64,000 nt of DNA, from NCBI GenBank assembly GCA_036937835.1, contig CM072864.1:7694501-7758500 (forward strand). Direction: 5' to 3'. Position 1 is the stretch's first letter; every line of letters begins with the position of its first letter. Origin of the DNA: Pampus argenteus (lineage: Eukaryota; Chordata; Actinopteri; Scombriformes; Stromateidae). Below are positions 23,401 to 37,100 of the stretch, one piece after another. The notes under the pieces are model-generated. The model did not search any database, was not told the DNA's origin, and worked only from the letters and a program-made list of their open reading frames with translations. A program made the translations under genes and the position numbers.

Positions 23401-23545
23401 CGCAGGCCAGCACAGCGCGGTGTGCGGCAAATGTGCGGTTGCCAACTTGTAGGAACACGTCACAGTACCGGCGTGATTGACGACAGCGGTTGAGCTCAGT
23501 GAGAAGGTTGGCAGCGTGGCCGGGACCCTGCAGCCGGATCCTCAT
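20413..23545 (-). CDS. zbtb39: Zinc finger and BTB domain protein 39
   Basis: Nuclear DNA-binding protein of the BTB/C2H2 family, probably a transcriptional repressor (family knowledge). Coding exons on the minus strand: 23545-22283, 22198-21839 and 21396-20413, joined in phase 0 at ...SSNQ/VTGSAL... and ...KDFQ/TVKDH..., giving 868 aa. The BTB domain spans about residues 8-125 (ANLLTELNRCRQSRRYCDV, AHRAVLACAGTYFRNLF, ISPANFEKVLTFVYTGE). A Ser/Ala- and acid-rich linker includes EIIELSDDEN, also found in human ZBTB39. C2H2 fingers fill the last two exons, with HTGEKPYQCKVC between the two best. The end FNIEQTFMYNDHSKE is diagnostic. The start at 23545 is the first ATG after a non-coding-exon acceptor at about 23570 and matches GMRIKLQ-type starts. 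Confidence 0.95.
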
Positions 23546-23570
23546 CCCTGCTGCCGCAGCTCCAGGTGTC

Positions 23571-24643
23571 CTACAGACAGACTGTGAGAACAAACGAGAA
23601 CAGAGGAGAGAGGTGTGTGGTACATGCTGTAACAGACAGGTAAACATTTGATTTGTGTTGTTGTGTGTTTATCTGGGTTTTTTTTATGTTCTACAAAATG
23701 TCAGTAAATGACAGTAAAAATAATGTCAACACTTTTGTCTAAACAACAGTCCAAAACCCCCAAGACATTCAGTTTACAATGACATAAAAACAATATTACT
23801 TTTTGTTATACTGCAGACGCTGTGATTTTCAAAGGAAAATTTCCCACTGGGGCAATAAAGTACATCTCACATCCCCTCCATGAGCTGCTGGTCAAACAGC
23901 AGAGTATGTTCATTCTTCTTCAGCTCCGCTGGGACAAACAATGCTTCAGGAAATCAATCCTACCAATGACCGTCATCGGAGAGAAGACTCCTGACTGCTC
24001 ACCTGGACTTTTACTTTATTCCATTAACCATCACATCTATTGTATATCAGATTCATATTTTGATCATTTTTCAAGTAATGTCTGTATACACTGTCATCAG
24101 TAATAATCTTCCTGACTCACACTAATGTACATTGCATACTTAGCTAATAGTATATTATAGTTAGCTCTGGTCTCTATTCTGTTTTCAATTTAATTGTATT
24201 TGTTTTTATATTTGAGTTTATTTTTTTAGTTATTGTAAATAATTAAGCCTCAAATTCCATTTGTTTCTTTGACCTCTTCAACCTTTTATTTATTGATGTA
24301 ACATATATTTTTTAATAAAATATCTCTCTGCAATGTGTTTAAAGTGTTTATGAAGTGAACGTGTTTTTCCGTGAATATAAATAAGGAATAAATTAGGATC
24401 AGTGTTATCTCATGTAGAAACAATAAACAGTTTCATCGGTGTTTTGCTGCTTGAGTTTCACACTCACACTTTACATTTTAAATCTCGTTAATTACAGCAG
24501 GAAATAACGCAGATTTAGTCCAAACACACACACACATCTGTTCACTAACATCTGAATATTTCAGATTAAACACATTCACTTCGTTAGAAAAACCTCCTCT
24601 AGTTAATAAAACCGTCTCGTTTCTGTCATGACGGTTTCTTACC
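23571..24643 (-). other. Intron in the zbtb39 5' UTR
   Basis: Donor GGGTAAG on the minus strand (exon end 24643) and acceptor ...tctgtag ending near 23571. The interior is AT-rich with no exon recognised. Confidence 0.6.
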
Positions 24644-24810
24644 CATTGAAAGACGTTTGTAGCTGGTGGATAATCTCCTGTTTTCTCCTGTTTTCACCGG
24701 AGACTCCGGTGTTCAGATTAGAAATGTTTTAATTGCAACCTTCTTGATCATCCGTCGCGTTTTGATGATGCATGTCAACAAGGGTGCCGCGCATGCGCCC
24801 TCTACAGGCA
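24644..24810 (-). promoter_or_regulatory. zbtb39 first non-coding exon and promoter with NRF1-type site
   Basis: A short exon ending at 24643 is preceded (rightwards) by the perfect palindrome GCGCATGCGC at 24789-24798, the consensus of NRF1, in an otherwise AT-rich region. NRF1 sites commonly lie close to TATA-less starts. The start site itself is not determinable. Confidence 0.5.
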
Positions 24811-25317
24811 GGTTGTGGTGTTGCAATGAAAAAATAAATAAAAAAATAAAAAAAATATATAAACTACGAAAGTGACTCAGTACATGTACTAAGTAACGTG
24901 TAATATTTGTTGTAAAGAAAGAAAGTTGGGATATATATAAATTAATTTTATTGTCAATGTGATGATCGGTAAGGTCATGTTTTTAAAAATGTTCTATTCA
25001 ATTTTACTATAACAATAATAATAATCATTATCTCATTTCCTTCATGATTTTTTGAACTCCCCTTCTGAGCAGTGAAATCTCCTCAAACCAAAAAAAGTAT
25101 ATGTATAAGTAATTATTTTTTTAATAATTGTATAATTACGTTTTTGGAAACATATATTCTTCAATGTGCTTATTTTTAATGTATTTATTATCATTATAAA
25201 AAAAGGATTATTATAAAGATGAAGATTAAGTCTACAAAGTCATGGAGCGTTTCAATTAGGAACGGAGTGAGAAACGACAGCATACTGTTTTGTCACAGGA
25301 GGATAGGAAACTCCACG
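24811..25317. other. AT-rich spacer upstream of zbtb39
   Basis: Low-complexity A/T sequence with aaataaat-type runs. No gene or clear repeat unit seen. Confidence 0.6.
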
Positions 25318-26492
25318 GCTGGCAGAGCAACCTATCCAAAGCCTCGGGGGGTAGTCCACATCGGAGCTCTCTGACAGACAGATGGGGAGGCTGGCACAGA
25401 AGCAGCTGGCAGATGGACTAGCAAGGATCGACAGCAGATAGCTCCTGGGGAAGTATAAGGTGTGGTGCTACCAGTTCACACTTTACCAGTGTGTAATGTG
25501 ACCAATGAAATTCCATCATCAGTAGCCCTCAGGACGGATGGCATCTCTGACACTTGCGTCAAGAAAAAGGCTGCTTGTCTGACTGAGGCCTCTTTGGCAA
25601 GAACGTGTTGCAGCTTTAGCTGAAATCAATCAGCCTTGAATACAGGAGAAACCCTGTATCAAGCTAAGGGAATCCAGGGACCAGCTGATAACAAACGTTA
25701 AGGTGGATGTCTGCACAGGGCACAGGTGGAAGACACAGCCAAGACAGTACCAAGACAGCAGATGGCGGTCTGGCAGAATTGCGCTGGGAGCTGGTGAGCT
25801 GGTGTAGTCCTGGTCCAAAGCTACTAGGGAGCAGAGGAAGACCATGGAGGAGGCCACATGGGGGAGGGGGTATATATATAATGATAAGGGCAACATATGA
25901 CACACTTCAATGTCCCTGAAACCTCTTCCATTGGTTCGGGAGTGAAGAAGTGCCCGCAGCACAGGCCTCCAGCACATCCTGTCAGGGTGTACGGTTGTGC
26001 TGGCGTTTCAGGTGGCGGTATAACTAGGTGCTGAGGAAACTGGCAGAGCCGTTAGAGAAGTGCAGGGTGGGGGCAAGCAACTCCTCAGGTCACCAGGACT
26101 GCTCATTCCCTTTGTCAATCCAGGAGAGAACCAACAGAAGCCAGTAGGAGGAAAGATAACATCTCTGCTTCCTCCATGGGAAAGGTATGTTAACCTGGGC
26201 AAGCAACTAGTTTTCCCACACAAACAACTCTCAGACCAGATGTTGCAATGTGGTCCACAGCTGCCAAGATATGTCCTTATCATTGAACTAACTGTCCCTT
26301 GGGAGGAAGGGATACCAGCGACTCAAAGACTGTGAACTGGCAGCAGAGTGCAAGGAGGCAACCATCCACCCAGTGGAGGTTGAATGTAAGGACTTTGTGG
26401 GAAATCCAAGCCAGCTCCTCCATGCAGCTGGTCTACAGAAGGCCATCAAAGAACTGGCAGCGGAGGCTGAGAAGTCGAGCTACTGGTTGTAA
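25318..26492 (+). mobile_element. Decayed C-terminal part of a non-LTR retrotransposon polyprotein
   Basis: Pieces in shifting plus-strand frames match a retrotransposon protein that I recall as abundant in teleosts: LADGLARID and KVWCYQF-like words near 25410-25470; MIRATYDTL near 25880-25905; LQHILSGC near 25970-25990; ELTVPWEEG (26286-26312); then ELAAECKEA, HPVEVECKDF and a final EAEKSSYWL before a stop at 26490-26492. Several internal stops and at least two frameshifts break it, so it cannot make protein. The reverse-transcriptase core is missing or eroded. LINE clade not assigned. GC content is higher than its flanks. Confidence 0.8.
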
Positions 26493-26990
26493 CTACAGGG
26501 GAGAGACAGTTTTGGGTGCTCAACACCTCAATAAGGTCAGCTCCAGGGGACGGTGGGGAGACGTGCTGCCACCCCTCCCCCCCGGAGATGTACTGGGTAG
26601 GGGACGAAACATCATTGAATGGTGGCTCCAACCGATGCAGTGTTCACCTGTACAACACACTGACTTATTATTGCTATTGTCTTATATACTTCAAAATCTT
26701 GAAATTATGCTTCATTTTCCAATAATTTATGATTGTTATTATTTTATTGACATTGTCCTTCTTATTTATATTGTTACAAGACTTGGCCAAGGTCAGTAGG
26801 ATTCATCTTCTCGGGACATGAATGTCTAAAAGAATTTTTTTATGGCAATCGATCCAGTAGGTCTTGAGATATTTCAGACCAAAGTAATGGACCATGCTGC
26901 TAGCACGGCTAACGAACAAAATGATATGCAGCTGCTTGGGCACAAAGACAAAATAAAACACAACAAATGATCATGATAATACTAATTAAA
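26493..26990. other. Spacer between the retroelement relic and the agap2 3' end
   Basis: The first part is probably the retroelement 3' flank. From about 26820 to 26935 there is a repeat fragment with 'ttgagatatttcagaccaaagtaatgg' in two blocks and 'catgctgctagcacggctaac'-like wording; a relative is at about 40160-40255. Confidence 0.5.
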
Positions 26991-26994
26991 AAAG

Positions 26995-28149
26995 TTTATT
27001 TTATTCTGGTAACCATTTCTTTTAGCTCATGAGGGACTCACATGACCCACAAAGTGTCAAAATTAACAATGACACCTGTAACTGCTTCATACTTCACTAT
27101 AAATCGGTGGGATTGAGCTACACAACAGTAACATGTAATGCGAATAATGTCATAGTCTTCGTGTAGTTTTCTGGCTATCCCAAATGAAACCTTTTAACAA
27201 ATAGTCAATGCTTACGTAATGTAAAAAGCATCTGCTTACCGGTTTATGCTTTTATGACATGTAGGAGAATAAGAAATTATAAAAGACAATGAAAAAAACA
27301 AACTTATACATATTTTCAAAACTACCAGTAAGAAATCATTTACAAAACTGAGTCTGATTTTTTCCGTTTTGTGTCTTCGTTACAGAGTTTAACATTAAGT
27401 ATGTAGTATAGATACATTTACAGCATATTAAAACGCAATATCTTTGACCTGTGAGAGTAACACTGACATATTTCAATCTTCAAAACCATTCATTATTTCT
27501 AGTCTAAGCAGAATGTCATAATTATCTCAGCTGATTTGTCACTGGAAAACAGTTTATATTGGCCAAACAGACCTTTATACTGCTGCAACAGGCACACATA
27601 ACTAACAACATGACATATTGTAGCTTTTATGTCTTATTTGTAAAGCCAAAGAAAAATAGCTGTTTTGGTCCAGTCACAACCAATTTCAACAGAAGCGTCT
27701 CGCTCTCTCATCACCATACAGTCAACCAACACAGTTTGCTCTATCCATGTTCAAAACTTGCTGCTTTTTTTCATCATCATAGCTGGATTATTGCACTTCT
27801 TCTGGAGGAAGTGAAACAGAAGCAGCTCAACTGTCTGCTCTGCTCTAAAATTACAGAAGACAGCTACAAATCTACTTGAGTCATTTTGAAATGAGGTCAA
27901 CAACAACAACAACACAGTATTTCAGCAATATATATATGTCATCAACAAATTGAAGGAATATTGCTTTTAAGTTGTTTGATATGTTGTTCAGTCTTTCGGA
28001 AACAAATTTTTTAAAATCCATAATACTATGCTATATAGTCCGGGTTACTTTTCTTACACCCCTCTCCAAAGTCAGCTCTGCCTGTATCCACATTTTTTAA
28101 AAGGTTTCTAAACTATGAGCATCATATGCGGTAGCTTCTTCAGTCCAGG
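26995..28149 (-). other. agap2 3' UTR with poly(A) signals
   Basis: Two overlapping AATAAA signals on the minus strand (complements at 26995-27000 and 27000-27005) lie 1.15 kb past the agap2 stop. No other gene is recognised between. Confidence 0.5.
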
Positions 28150-31100
28150 CTACGACACCCGTTTCCTGGAGCTGGTTCGCCCCAGGCTGGCGGTGCTGGA
28201 GCGGCGGGAGAGGACCGGTGTGGCAGTGGTGGGGGACGTCTCGTTGGGACAGCCATGTTGGAGCAGAATATCAATGCAGCCTTTGCTCCCCGTCTTTCTG
28301 GCCATCATCATGGCGGTCTGGCCTTGGCTATCTTTCGCTTTCACATCAATTCCATACTGTAAAGGGGACAGATTCAGAGAGAACATGATATTTGCTCAGC
28401 GTAAGATTACTTAAATATTGATTCAAGGTAATAGTGTGTGTCTTTGCCTGTAACGCCCAAGGCTATAATACCAACCAGGCAAAGCAACTGCACTAAAAGT
28501 CCCACAAAGGGGCCCAAACACACTTTTCCCCCATAATGACTGAATAAAAATAAGACATACAGAGCTGGGAAACAAGAACAAAGAAACATTTTTTATTTAT
28601 TTCTCTCCTTCACTCACATTCTTCTCGTTCCTTCATTTATTCTCCTGCTCTATCAACCACTTATCCCTCCTTGTGCATTCTTTTCTTTTTAAGGTTCAGC
28701 GTTACAATAACCACCTCTTCTTTTATTATTTCCTTATATGGAGAATGAAGCGGTTCACAAGCTGAAGCCGCTGCAGTCTTTTTTTTTTTTGACCGTACAG
28801 CAAAAGCAAACTCCACTCAAATATCTCCTGAACCTTTAACGGGTGCTTTTCTTACACCTGGAATTAATCTGCTGTATCTGAGGAACTTGAAGATGCAACA
28901 ACCATTCCTGCCCCTTAATCATGGCAAAAGCATCTTGATGTGATTTACTTTGTCTGTCATATTGAAAAGCTGAGAATACTGTTAGGAATCAAAAGAGTAG
29001 AGGTAAGAGCAGAAAGTAGAAACTCACCCAGACGAGCAGCTGGGTCATGACAACATCTCCCAGCTGACAAGCAGCGTGCAGGGCAGTGCGAGGCAGTGAA
29101 GGCGACCCGACCGGTGGAGTGTTGATTTGTTCTTTGGTGCTGTGCGCCAGAAGGAGGAGCACCCTGGGAAGATCTCTCTCAGTCACGGCAGACAGCAGCC
29201 AGTTCGGCATACTTTCCTCTGGCAGCGTGATCCCCGATGCCGAGTGAAGAGGCGGCACAAACGCCCGTTGTTCATACTTAGCACGAATCCAGGACTCTCT
29301 TTCCTCACTTGTAAAACAGACACAACCACACAGGAGACTCAGTCATGTATACAAATATATATACACATTTTAAAATATTAAGATGAAAGTCACCAAAACA
29401 TGTACCACGACACCTTAGGAAGCATCAGTCAATTGTTTCTCTTGCTGCCAGATTGTAGAAAGTAGGGGGAAAAAATGGTTGTGGTTCTCCAAACAAACAA
29501 GGTGATCAGGTTGCACTCACCGTGTTGCATTGGGCATGGGTTTGGTCCTGCCCTGTGTGCAGCTCTCCCAGATGCTGTTTGCGATGTGGTTTCCGATGGC
29601 TGCCAGGACTTGTGTGAGCTCCCCGGGCCAGTCATCCAGGTCCAGCGAGCGTACGCGAGACAGGTGAGTCCCCAGGTTTCTATGGATCCCTGAGCACTCA
29701 ATGCAGATCAGTGCACCCAGGTTGAGACTGGCCCAGGTGGGATCTTCAGGGCAAAACAGACCAAAAGAAGACTGAGTAAAGGAAGTAAGCCAGTAATGAA
29801 CTCAGAAAGTTTAGTGAGTAGAAATAAACGGGGTGTAATAAACTGTGACCCCACTGCAGGCTACGGATGGTGTATGAAAGCAGGATTATCCTCCAGAGTA
29901 AATCTGCAGCTGGAGGGAAAGATGCGACATGTAAGAACTCACTCGGTGCCTCACAGTCCACACACAGACTGTTGCCCTTGGCATTACGAATGGCCTGCAG
30001 CGCTACAGCCTCACTCTGGCTGCTCCTCCGCGCCTTAACAACAAACACAAATAAACAACGGCATGATGCACACACAGCCACACATTTGAATCGTTTTGTT
30101 TTTTTTATGTCCACACAATTCCTTATAATACAAGAACAAATAGTATTTAAAATCTACCTTCACCTCTATGTAAATGCACATAAAACATGCTTTACTTCCA
30201 CTTGATACACAGTTCTCCACTGCTACCATATCCTGCGCTCTTGTGGCCTGAATAGTGTATAATGTCTTAAAACTCAAATACCCTAAAAACCTGGAAAGGT
30301 TCAATATATAGAGATTTGGACCCTGGTATATCAAGGCAACATAATACTTCAACTTCTTGGCACAATTAGTGAACTACAGTAGCTGGCGAACCAATAATGT
30401 GTGGGAATATGGTAGCACGCAATAATATCTCCAAGCTTCCTCCAGCTTTGGACTCTCTGGTTTTCTGTTTCCTTGAAGGTCATTGTGGTCAAGATGGGTC
30501 GTTAAGGGTAAGGGTGGAAACGACTACATAACTGCCATTAGATTTTAATTCAAATGTTTCTAAACAAAAAAAATCGGTGTACATACATTTGTGTCATCAC
30601 TTTCGTCCAAAATTTAACCAGTAAGAAAAGGCACGTCTCATGTGAATGAACCAAAACCTTTCTTACTTACTATGATCAGAGTAAGAAGTTTTTTTTTTGT
30701 ACCTTGTTTCTGCCACTCTCACAGGACTGAAGGCTGGCCAGGATCTGACTCTCTATAGCCGACACCCATGAGTCTCGATCCTCCAGGCTCTGAGCCTCAA
30801 AGTGCCATGTCTGCCCGGTGAACGACACAATGATAAAGTCTGCGTTCTCTTCGTCTGCAAGTTTTAGGGAAGCAGAACAAACTCAAAATGAGATTTGCAT
30901 GTGTACACGGATGACTAATTTTATTTACCATTGATTAATATAATGGACATTATGAAACCATATTGAGTGAAGGAATTACAAAAAAACAACAACATGCAAA
31001 ACAACTCAATTTGAATGAAGGTGATAATAGAAACATCTTGGGGTTATTACAATGAGCAACTCAAAGCTTGGGATGAAGGTATTACAGGTACACTGAAGAG

Positions 31101-34100
31101 GAAAACAGACAGAGGGAAAACATTGTATGTAAATCACAGCACAAGCTGATTCAGCTCCATCACCCTTCACTTATTACCTGTCTTATTAATGTTTCTCAAG
31201 CTACCAAAGCTCTTTAATTTCCACATTTTGCGCTTGGCTGCAGAGTAAGAGATAAGCACAGAAAAAGGAAGAAGAGAAAGACAAGTACAGGTGTTAAGAA
31301 AAGGCTTGTAAGAAATATTCAGAGAAAGACAAAAACCTTCATTAAACTATATCCTTACAGAGGAGACAGAGAGGATAGAGGCAGGGGAAAAAACAGCGTA
31401 ACTGCGTAGGAATATGTAAATATAGTAAATATGCAAACATATTTTTTGATAGGTTTGAGTTATTTATAACCTTTCCCTGGAGAAATTCAAAAAGGGGTGA
31501 TGGCAGGATCCAAATGCTCAGAAGCCCCCGAAAACACACTTTAATGTTTTATTCATGAATTCATTTTCATTGTATTCATCGAATGTCTTTCTTTGATGCT
31601 TTTTCATTCGCTATAGCACCTGCGTGAGTACATATATTTATACAGTCAACAGCAGCTGTATTTCCATGTAAAAACTGAAATCTCTGTTTTAAGTTACCTT
31701 CCGCTTGCCCAACGGCTGCATCTCCTTTCTGGTTCATGCTCTTCTTCCTCCTGTTCTTCTTCCTGTCGCTCATGGGAGACGACTGGCTGGGGTCTTTTCC
31801 TGTGAAAGGACCGGCTGTCCCTTCAAGGGCATCTGAAATACGGTTGCAAGAATAAAGAATCATAAATGACAGCATTATATGCATGTCTTGGTAACGTGTG
31901 TTTCCGAATTGTTACGTACCAACACTTTGTGCTTTGGTGGACAATGATGAGGGGCAGCGCTGGAGCCCTCTCTCGACTCCTTGAGATGACGAACCACCAG
32001 ACCGGTCATCAAGAACAGACAGGGTGGTGGGACACAATTGAGGAACTGAAAGTAAGACAAGTTAAATGTTTATATACAATGATGTATTATTATTATTTAA
32101 CACCATTGCACTAGATAAAGACAAGTCTGCACACACTAGTTGCAGTACCTGTACTGGTGTTATCGGCGGCTGTCGACTCCTTACTCAGCCCGTTAACTCC
32201 GGGTACACCTCCAGGAGGGACAGTTGAGGGCCCCGCAGGAGCAACGGCTCTAGGAGGACGTTTCCCAGGAACCTTCACTGTCACACGCAACAAGTCGATT
32301 TCCTTTCCATGGATATTCTGTGTGTAGTCCTGAAACCAACAGAATATCACATTTTCACCAGGGATGTAAAAAAAAAAAAGCATCTTGGTGAGGTGCTTGG
32401 GACCATGTGACACATTCTTCCTATTATTGATTAAAGATAATCACTAACTTATTAGCTAATGCCAGCAAAGTTTAGATCATTGAATCAGTTGACTGACCTT
32501 CTCTACTTCTGCTAAAATAGACTACAGACAAATAGACTACGTACATTTTTTTTTTTTTTTTTTACAGATATTTGCAATATGTTTCTATTTATCTAATTAA
32601 GCTAAAATGACCTTCATGAGTTGGTCTAAGACTGGCTTTTATGTATGATAAGAAAAAAAAAAGATCTGACTGTTTATGACTAAACAACCAAGACAAAGGA
32701 TTTTATTTGTATATTTCCAAACAGTATGCTAATAACAAATGTGTCCTGCAAACATAAAGCTATTTCAGATAATGATGGATACGGTAAACTTCCCCGAGTC
32801 CAGTTGAGAAGGACAGAGGTGTAACACTAGCCTACATCCTGATAGATTTGCATCCAGGGCCTGGAAATACTACGCAGTGGATGTGTTAGTTTTTAATGTA
32901 ACTTAATCTAACCCTTAGTTATTTAGAATTACTTCATTCTGTACATATTGTGTGATTATACAACACACCAAGGCAAATCCTTTTGTATGTGCAAACCTAC
33001 TTGTTCTGATTCACATTAAAAACTCTCTCTCTATGTCACTGTGTTTTACTGCTGTATTGATCAGTCTTGTGGTGTTCTCTTACATTGGCGCTGGAGTGGT
33101 AAGACAGCGTGCCATTGTTGGACAGGGTGACGTATTTCTTCTTCCACTCCTTGTTCAGCGAGCTACCACTTCTCTTCCAAAGGATGCTCTGTCAAAAAGA
33201 ACAACCGAGGTCACGGCAATCGCAACAAACGACACTCAGACTCGGCCTAAATTTAGAGGCGATGTCTTCAAAGTGCCGCGGCATAATAGAAAGCACAACA
33301 GTAGCTGAAAGCACAGTATTAATAGAACACCTTTGAGAAAGGTTGAAAAGGATGAAACAACATTTATATATACTATTTTTGCTGATTATGTAACATGAAA
33401 TAAATAGATTTTCGTTCAGTTTGTTCCCACCTTGTTGCTGAAGAGGGAATTGGCACATTTTATTGTGCTGCAAGCAAACTGAAGCATATAAATACCCACT
33501 TTATTGAATATTTACTCTTTATTTTTTGTAATGTTTGTAATTTTAACCAAACCTGTTTGATGGGAACGCCCCGTACGCTGCTCTGGTCTCCTTTAGAATC
33601 AGCGGCTTTCTTATCTGGGTCCCGGTTCTAAAAGAAATCCAACAGCAGGGACATGTTTAAAAAGAGGCGATTTCATTCATCAGGAAGAGCCAGAGATGGA
33701 GCACAGTGGAATGAAATGATAGTGAGAGATGGAGGAGGAGGCCAAAAAGGTGTGAGACACGGGCAGTTGGCAACAACTGACCTTGAAGAGGGAGGGCCGC
33801 CTAGGGATGTTCTTCAGGGCGCGCGAGCTGACACTGCCTCCCCCCTCTCCCTGTGCAACCCTCAGCTCTCTGTGACTGACCACAGGGGTGGACGGCAGGG
33901 AGTAGGCGTAGCCGCTACTCGGGCCATTGCTGGCCTGAGCGGAGGAGGAGGAGGATAGTGGTGGAGGACGGTGGGGTCAGGAGGTCAGGATGCAGGCGGG
34001 GGGATGGGAGTGGATGGGTGAGGGGAAGAGATGGAGACAGTGAAAATGTGTTGAAAGATGAAATGGGTCAAACAGGTGAAACAGATTTACAAAACAAGGG

Positions 34101-37100
34101 CAATGATCGACAGCGTGAATTTTTCAGTCGTCAATCATCGTGAATGAAGGGAATATGATGCCGCATGGAGCCGGGATGGATGAAGAAGAAGCGACGAACG
34201 ATTTCGGAGGTTGCGTTTAAAATTAGATTCCAGTCTGATAGATGATTTTAACTTCATGCATGCATGTAACTGAATGCTTAACTACCTAAAGAGAACGTTT
34301 TCTTCTTTTCTTTTTTTGAAAAAGTAATTTTGTCGGTTCATCAATACTGTAATCTACAGGAAAAAGCTCGACGAGTTTGGTGACATTAAATATATGCACT
34401 ATGTTATGCAATATCTGATCTTATGTAATATCTGTCTAGACTAGAAAAAGATTATGTTTACCCAAGCTGACAACTAAAGCAGCAATTGAATAAACTTCAG
34501 TAGTTCCTTTTCAAAGCTATATTTTATATCTTAAAAAAAAGGCTCTTTCTGCCCTGTAAGATGGGGTTGCAGGACATACAGTACTGTTAGGATGCGGTAC
34601 CTGGCCAGGGAATGATGCTGATCCAGGTGTGGAGCCCCCAGAGTGACTCGGTGAGTTGGGAAGAGACTTGCAGGCCTGCAGCGCCGCCTGCTTCTTCTGA
34701 GCTACAATCTTCTGAGCAGCTGAAAAACACACAGCAGCACATTACATTCATCCAACCAAACTAACTATCAGTGAGCAGCAGTAGTCTTTCTTCATGATGA
34801 ATCAGGTTGTTCACCCTGTCTTTTGTCCATACCGATAGCACTAATCAAATCTGAGTCAACTCACCTTCTGAAAACACTCGCTCAACGTTGAAGCCATACG
34901 TGGCGCAGGTCTCGTAGAACAGCGAGTGACGCACATCAATACACAGCTGTCGGGCTCTCTGATCCTCAATCACACGGGGGTTGGTGCTACTGATTTTATC
35001 TGAATAAAAAGATAAATCAAGGTATAGAAAACTATGACAGATTAGTACACCAAAGAGTGTGTGTATAATACAGGCTTATAATGTGTTTCATTGATAGGAT
35101 GCAATGTTAAAAAGTATACGCCAGATAAAGACTGATAACTGTCCTTCAACAGTTTGCACTGGGCATCGGGAATATTACACTGTAATAATAAGAGAATCAA
35201 TCCATCAAAAGTAAAACTGACTATCTTGCAGTCCTCCTCCTAATCTCCTCTTTTGGCATTACTACCTTTCTTGGCACATTTCCCATCACCTGTCGGTAAG
35301 TGGATAAAGTGAAACCACTGGCAGAAACGTGAATTACATTAAACAGACAATACAGGATCAGCAGAACAATCAAGACATTGATCTGTAGCGATACTTTGGT
35401 TTGGGGCTCCCATCCATGTGATTTGTGTACTGACCTTGGGTACCGACCACTATGACTGGGATGTCTGTGCGGTGTGCACTGAGCTGGCTGTAGAGCTGGT
35501 AGAGCTCCTTGAAGCTGGCCTCGTTTTCCAGACTGAAGACCAGAATCACTGCGTCAACCCAGCTGCTGAACTGAAGCAAGAAGAAAGAAGAGGAAGACAT
35601 TAGCTCAGCAGACACGGGCCTGATGGATGATGAGCACTGCAGGTATTATGTATAGTCACTGCTGACTCCCTCTCTCACTCACACACACACACACACAGAC
35701 ACACACACACAAATTGAAGCACCTGTGCGTCAGGTGGCCCAGGTTCCTCCCGGATCAGTAATAAATGACTCTGTCCATCCACCAGCACTTCCTTTTTATA
35801 CCTGCCACCTGTCAAGGACAATGATAGACAAGTTCAGCAGCTGTGGGAGCGTGGAAGACAAACGATGAAATCATATCACAGACCAGGCTGCGCTAAACAC
35901 ACTCCAAATACTACAAAAGGAAAATACAAAACCCAGCAAGCAAGAAACCAAGAATATTTTTTTACCGTATTTTCACGACCAAAAGGCGCACCGTATGAAA
36001 AGGCGCAGTTTCATTTATGTGTGCCATTTCTGTATTTAACACACACATAGGGCGCACCTGACGATAGGGCGCACGTTTTATATACATTTTATATACTCTA
36101 CTACCATACGTACGTCCGCCTTACAACAACACACACGCATACAAGTGTGCGTATTTAAAAAAAATAGATCGGGAGCAAAACTGAGTTTGTTTGTGCTTTA
36201 TTCAAGTATTAATTACAAAGTAATAACATTTTCTAATCATCACTCAATAATCAATAGGCGTCGGCATGGTAAAAATAAGCACATTACCGGTAACAGTCAT
36301 TAATAAAATCCATCGAAGTCAAACTGTGGCGTAGCTCGCCCGGCGCTGCCTACCACTCTTCGTGAAGCTGTGGTCATCCATCGCTCCCACGCCGCTCGCA
36401 GCCTCACTTTGAACGGCCGGTCCCACTCCTTGTTATAGCTGCATTTACTTTTTTTTTTTTTTTTTTTTTTTACAAGTGCTTCCATCTTTTTCCTCCATGT
36501 CTCCTGCTGGCTGCTGCTGCATGCGACGCTGTTGTTGTTTTTGGCGCTGGCGTGCAGCGGGCGCGCGCACTCGCGTCTAGCTTGATTGACAGAGCCCACC
36601 CCGCCCGCCCCCTAATGACAGCTCAGCCTACCTACTGTGAGACTGCATTTTAAAAAATCAAGTGCCACTGTCAATAACAATGCGGGACATTATCTCAATT
36701 TCAAAATGCGAGACTGTCGCGCACAAAGCGGGGCATCTGGTCACCCTACATCGGCTGTGAGATGCGCTCGCATAGAGTCACAAATCAGAAGCGACGGTGA
36801 TGTGAAGTCAAACTGTGGCGTAGCTGTGTCCCACGCCGCTCGCAGCCTCACTTTGAACGGCCGGTTCACCTCCCGGAATAACAGCAAGCGTAGCGTTCAT
36901 CTGCTTCACTTTCTGTTTCACATCGCTGTGAGATGCGCTCGCATAGAGTCACAAATCAGAAGCGACGGTGATGTGTGGAAAAAACCTCCCGGTCTCCTTA
37001 CATACAGCTGCCTCAGCCACTCGGCAGTTTCTGTCCGTTAGCGTGGCAGCCAAGCACAGCAATAAACAAAGCCTTTTCGTTCCCCGTTGTGCGTATCGCT

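Noticed and set aside
36637..37041. 134-codon plus-strand frame inside the transposon
   Set aside because: It is antisense to transposase fragments and built from the 51-bp direct repeats.
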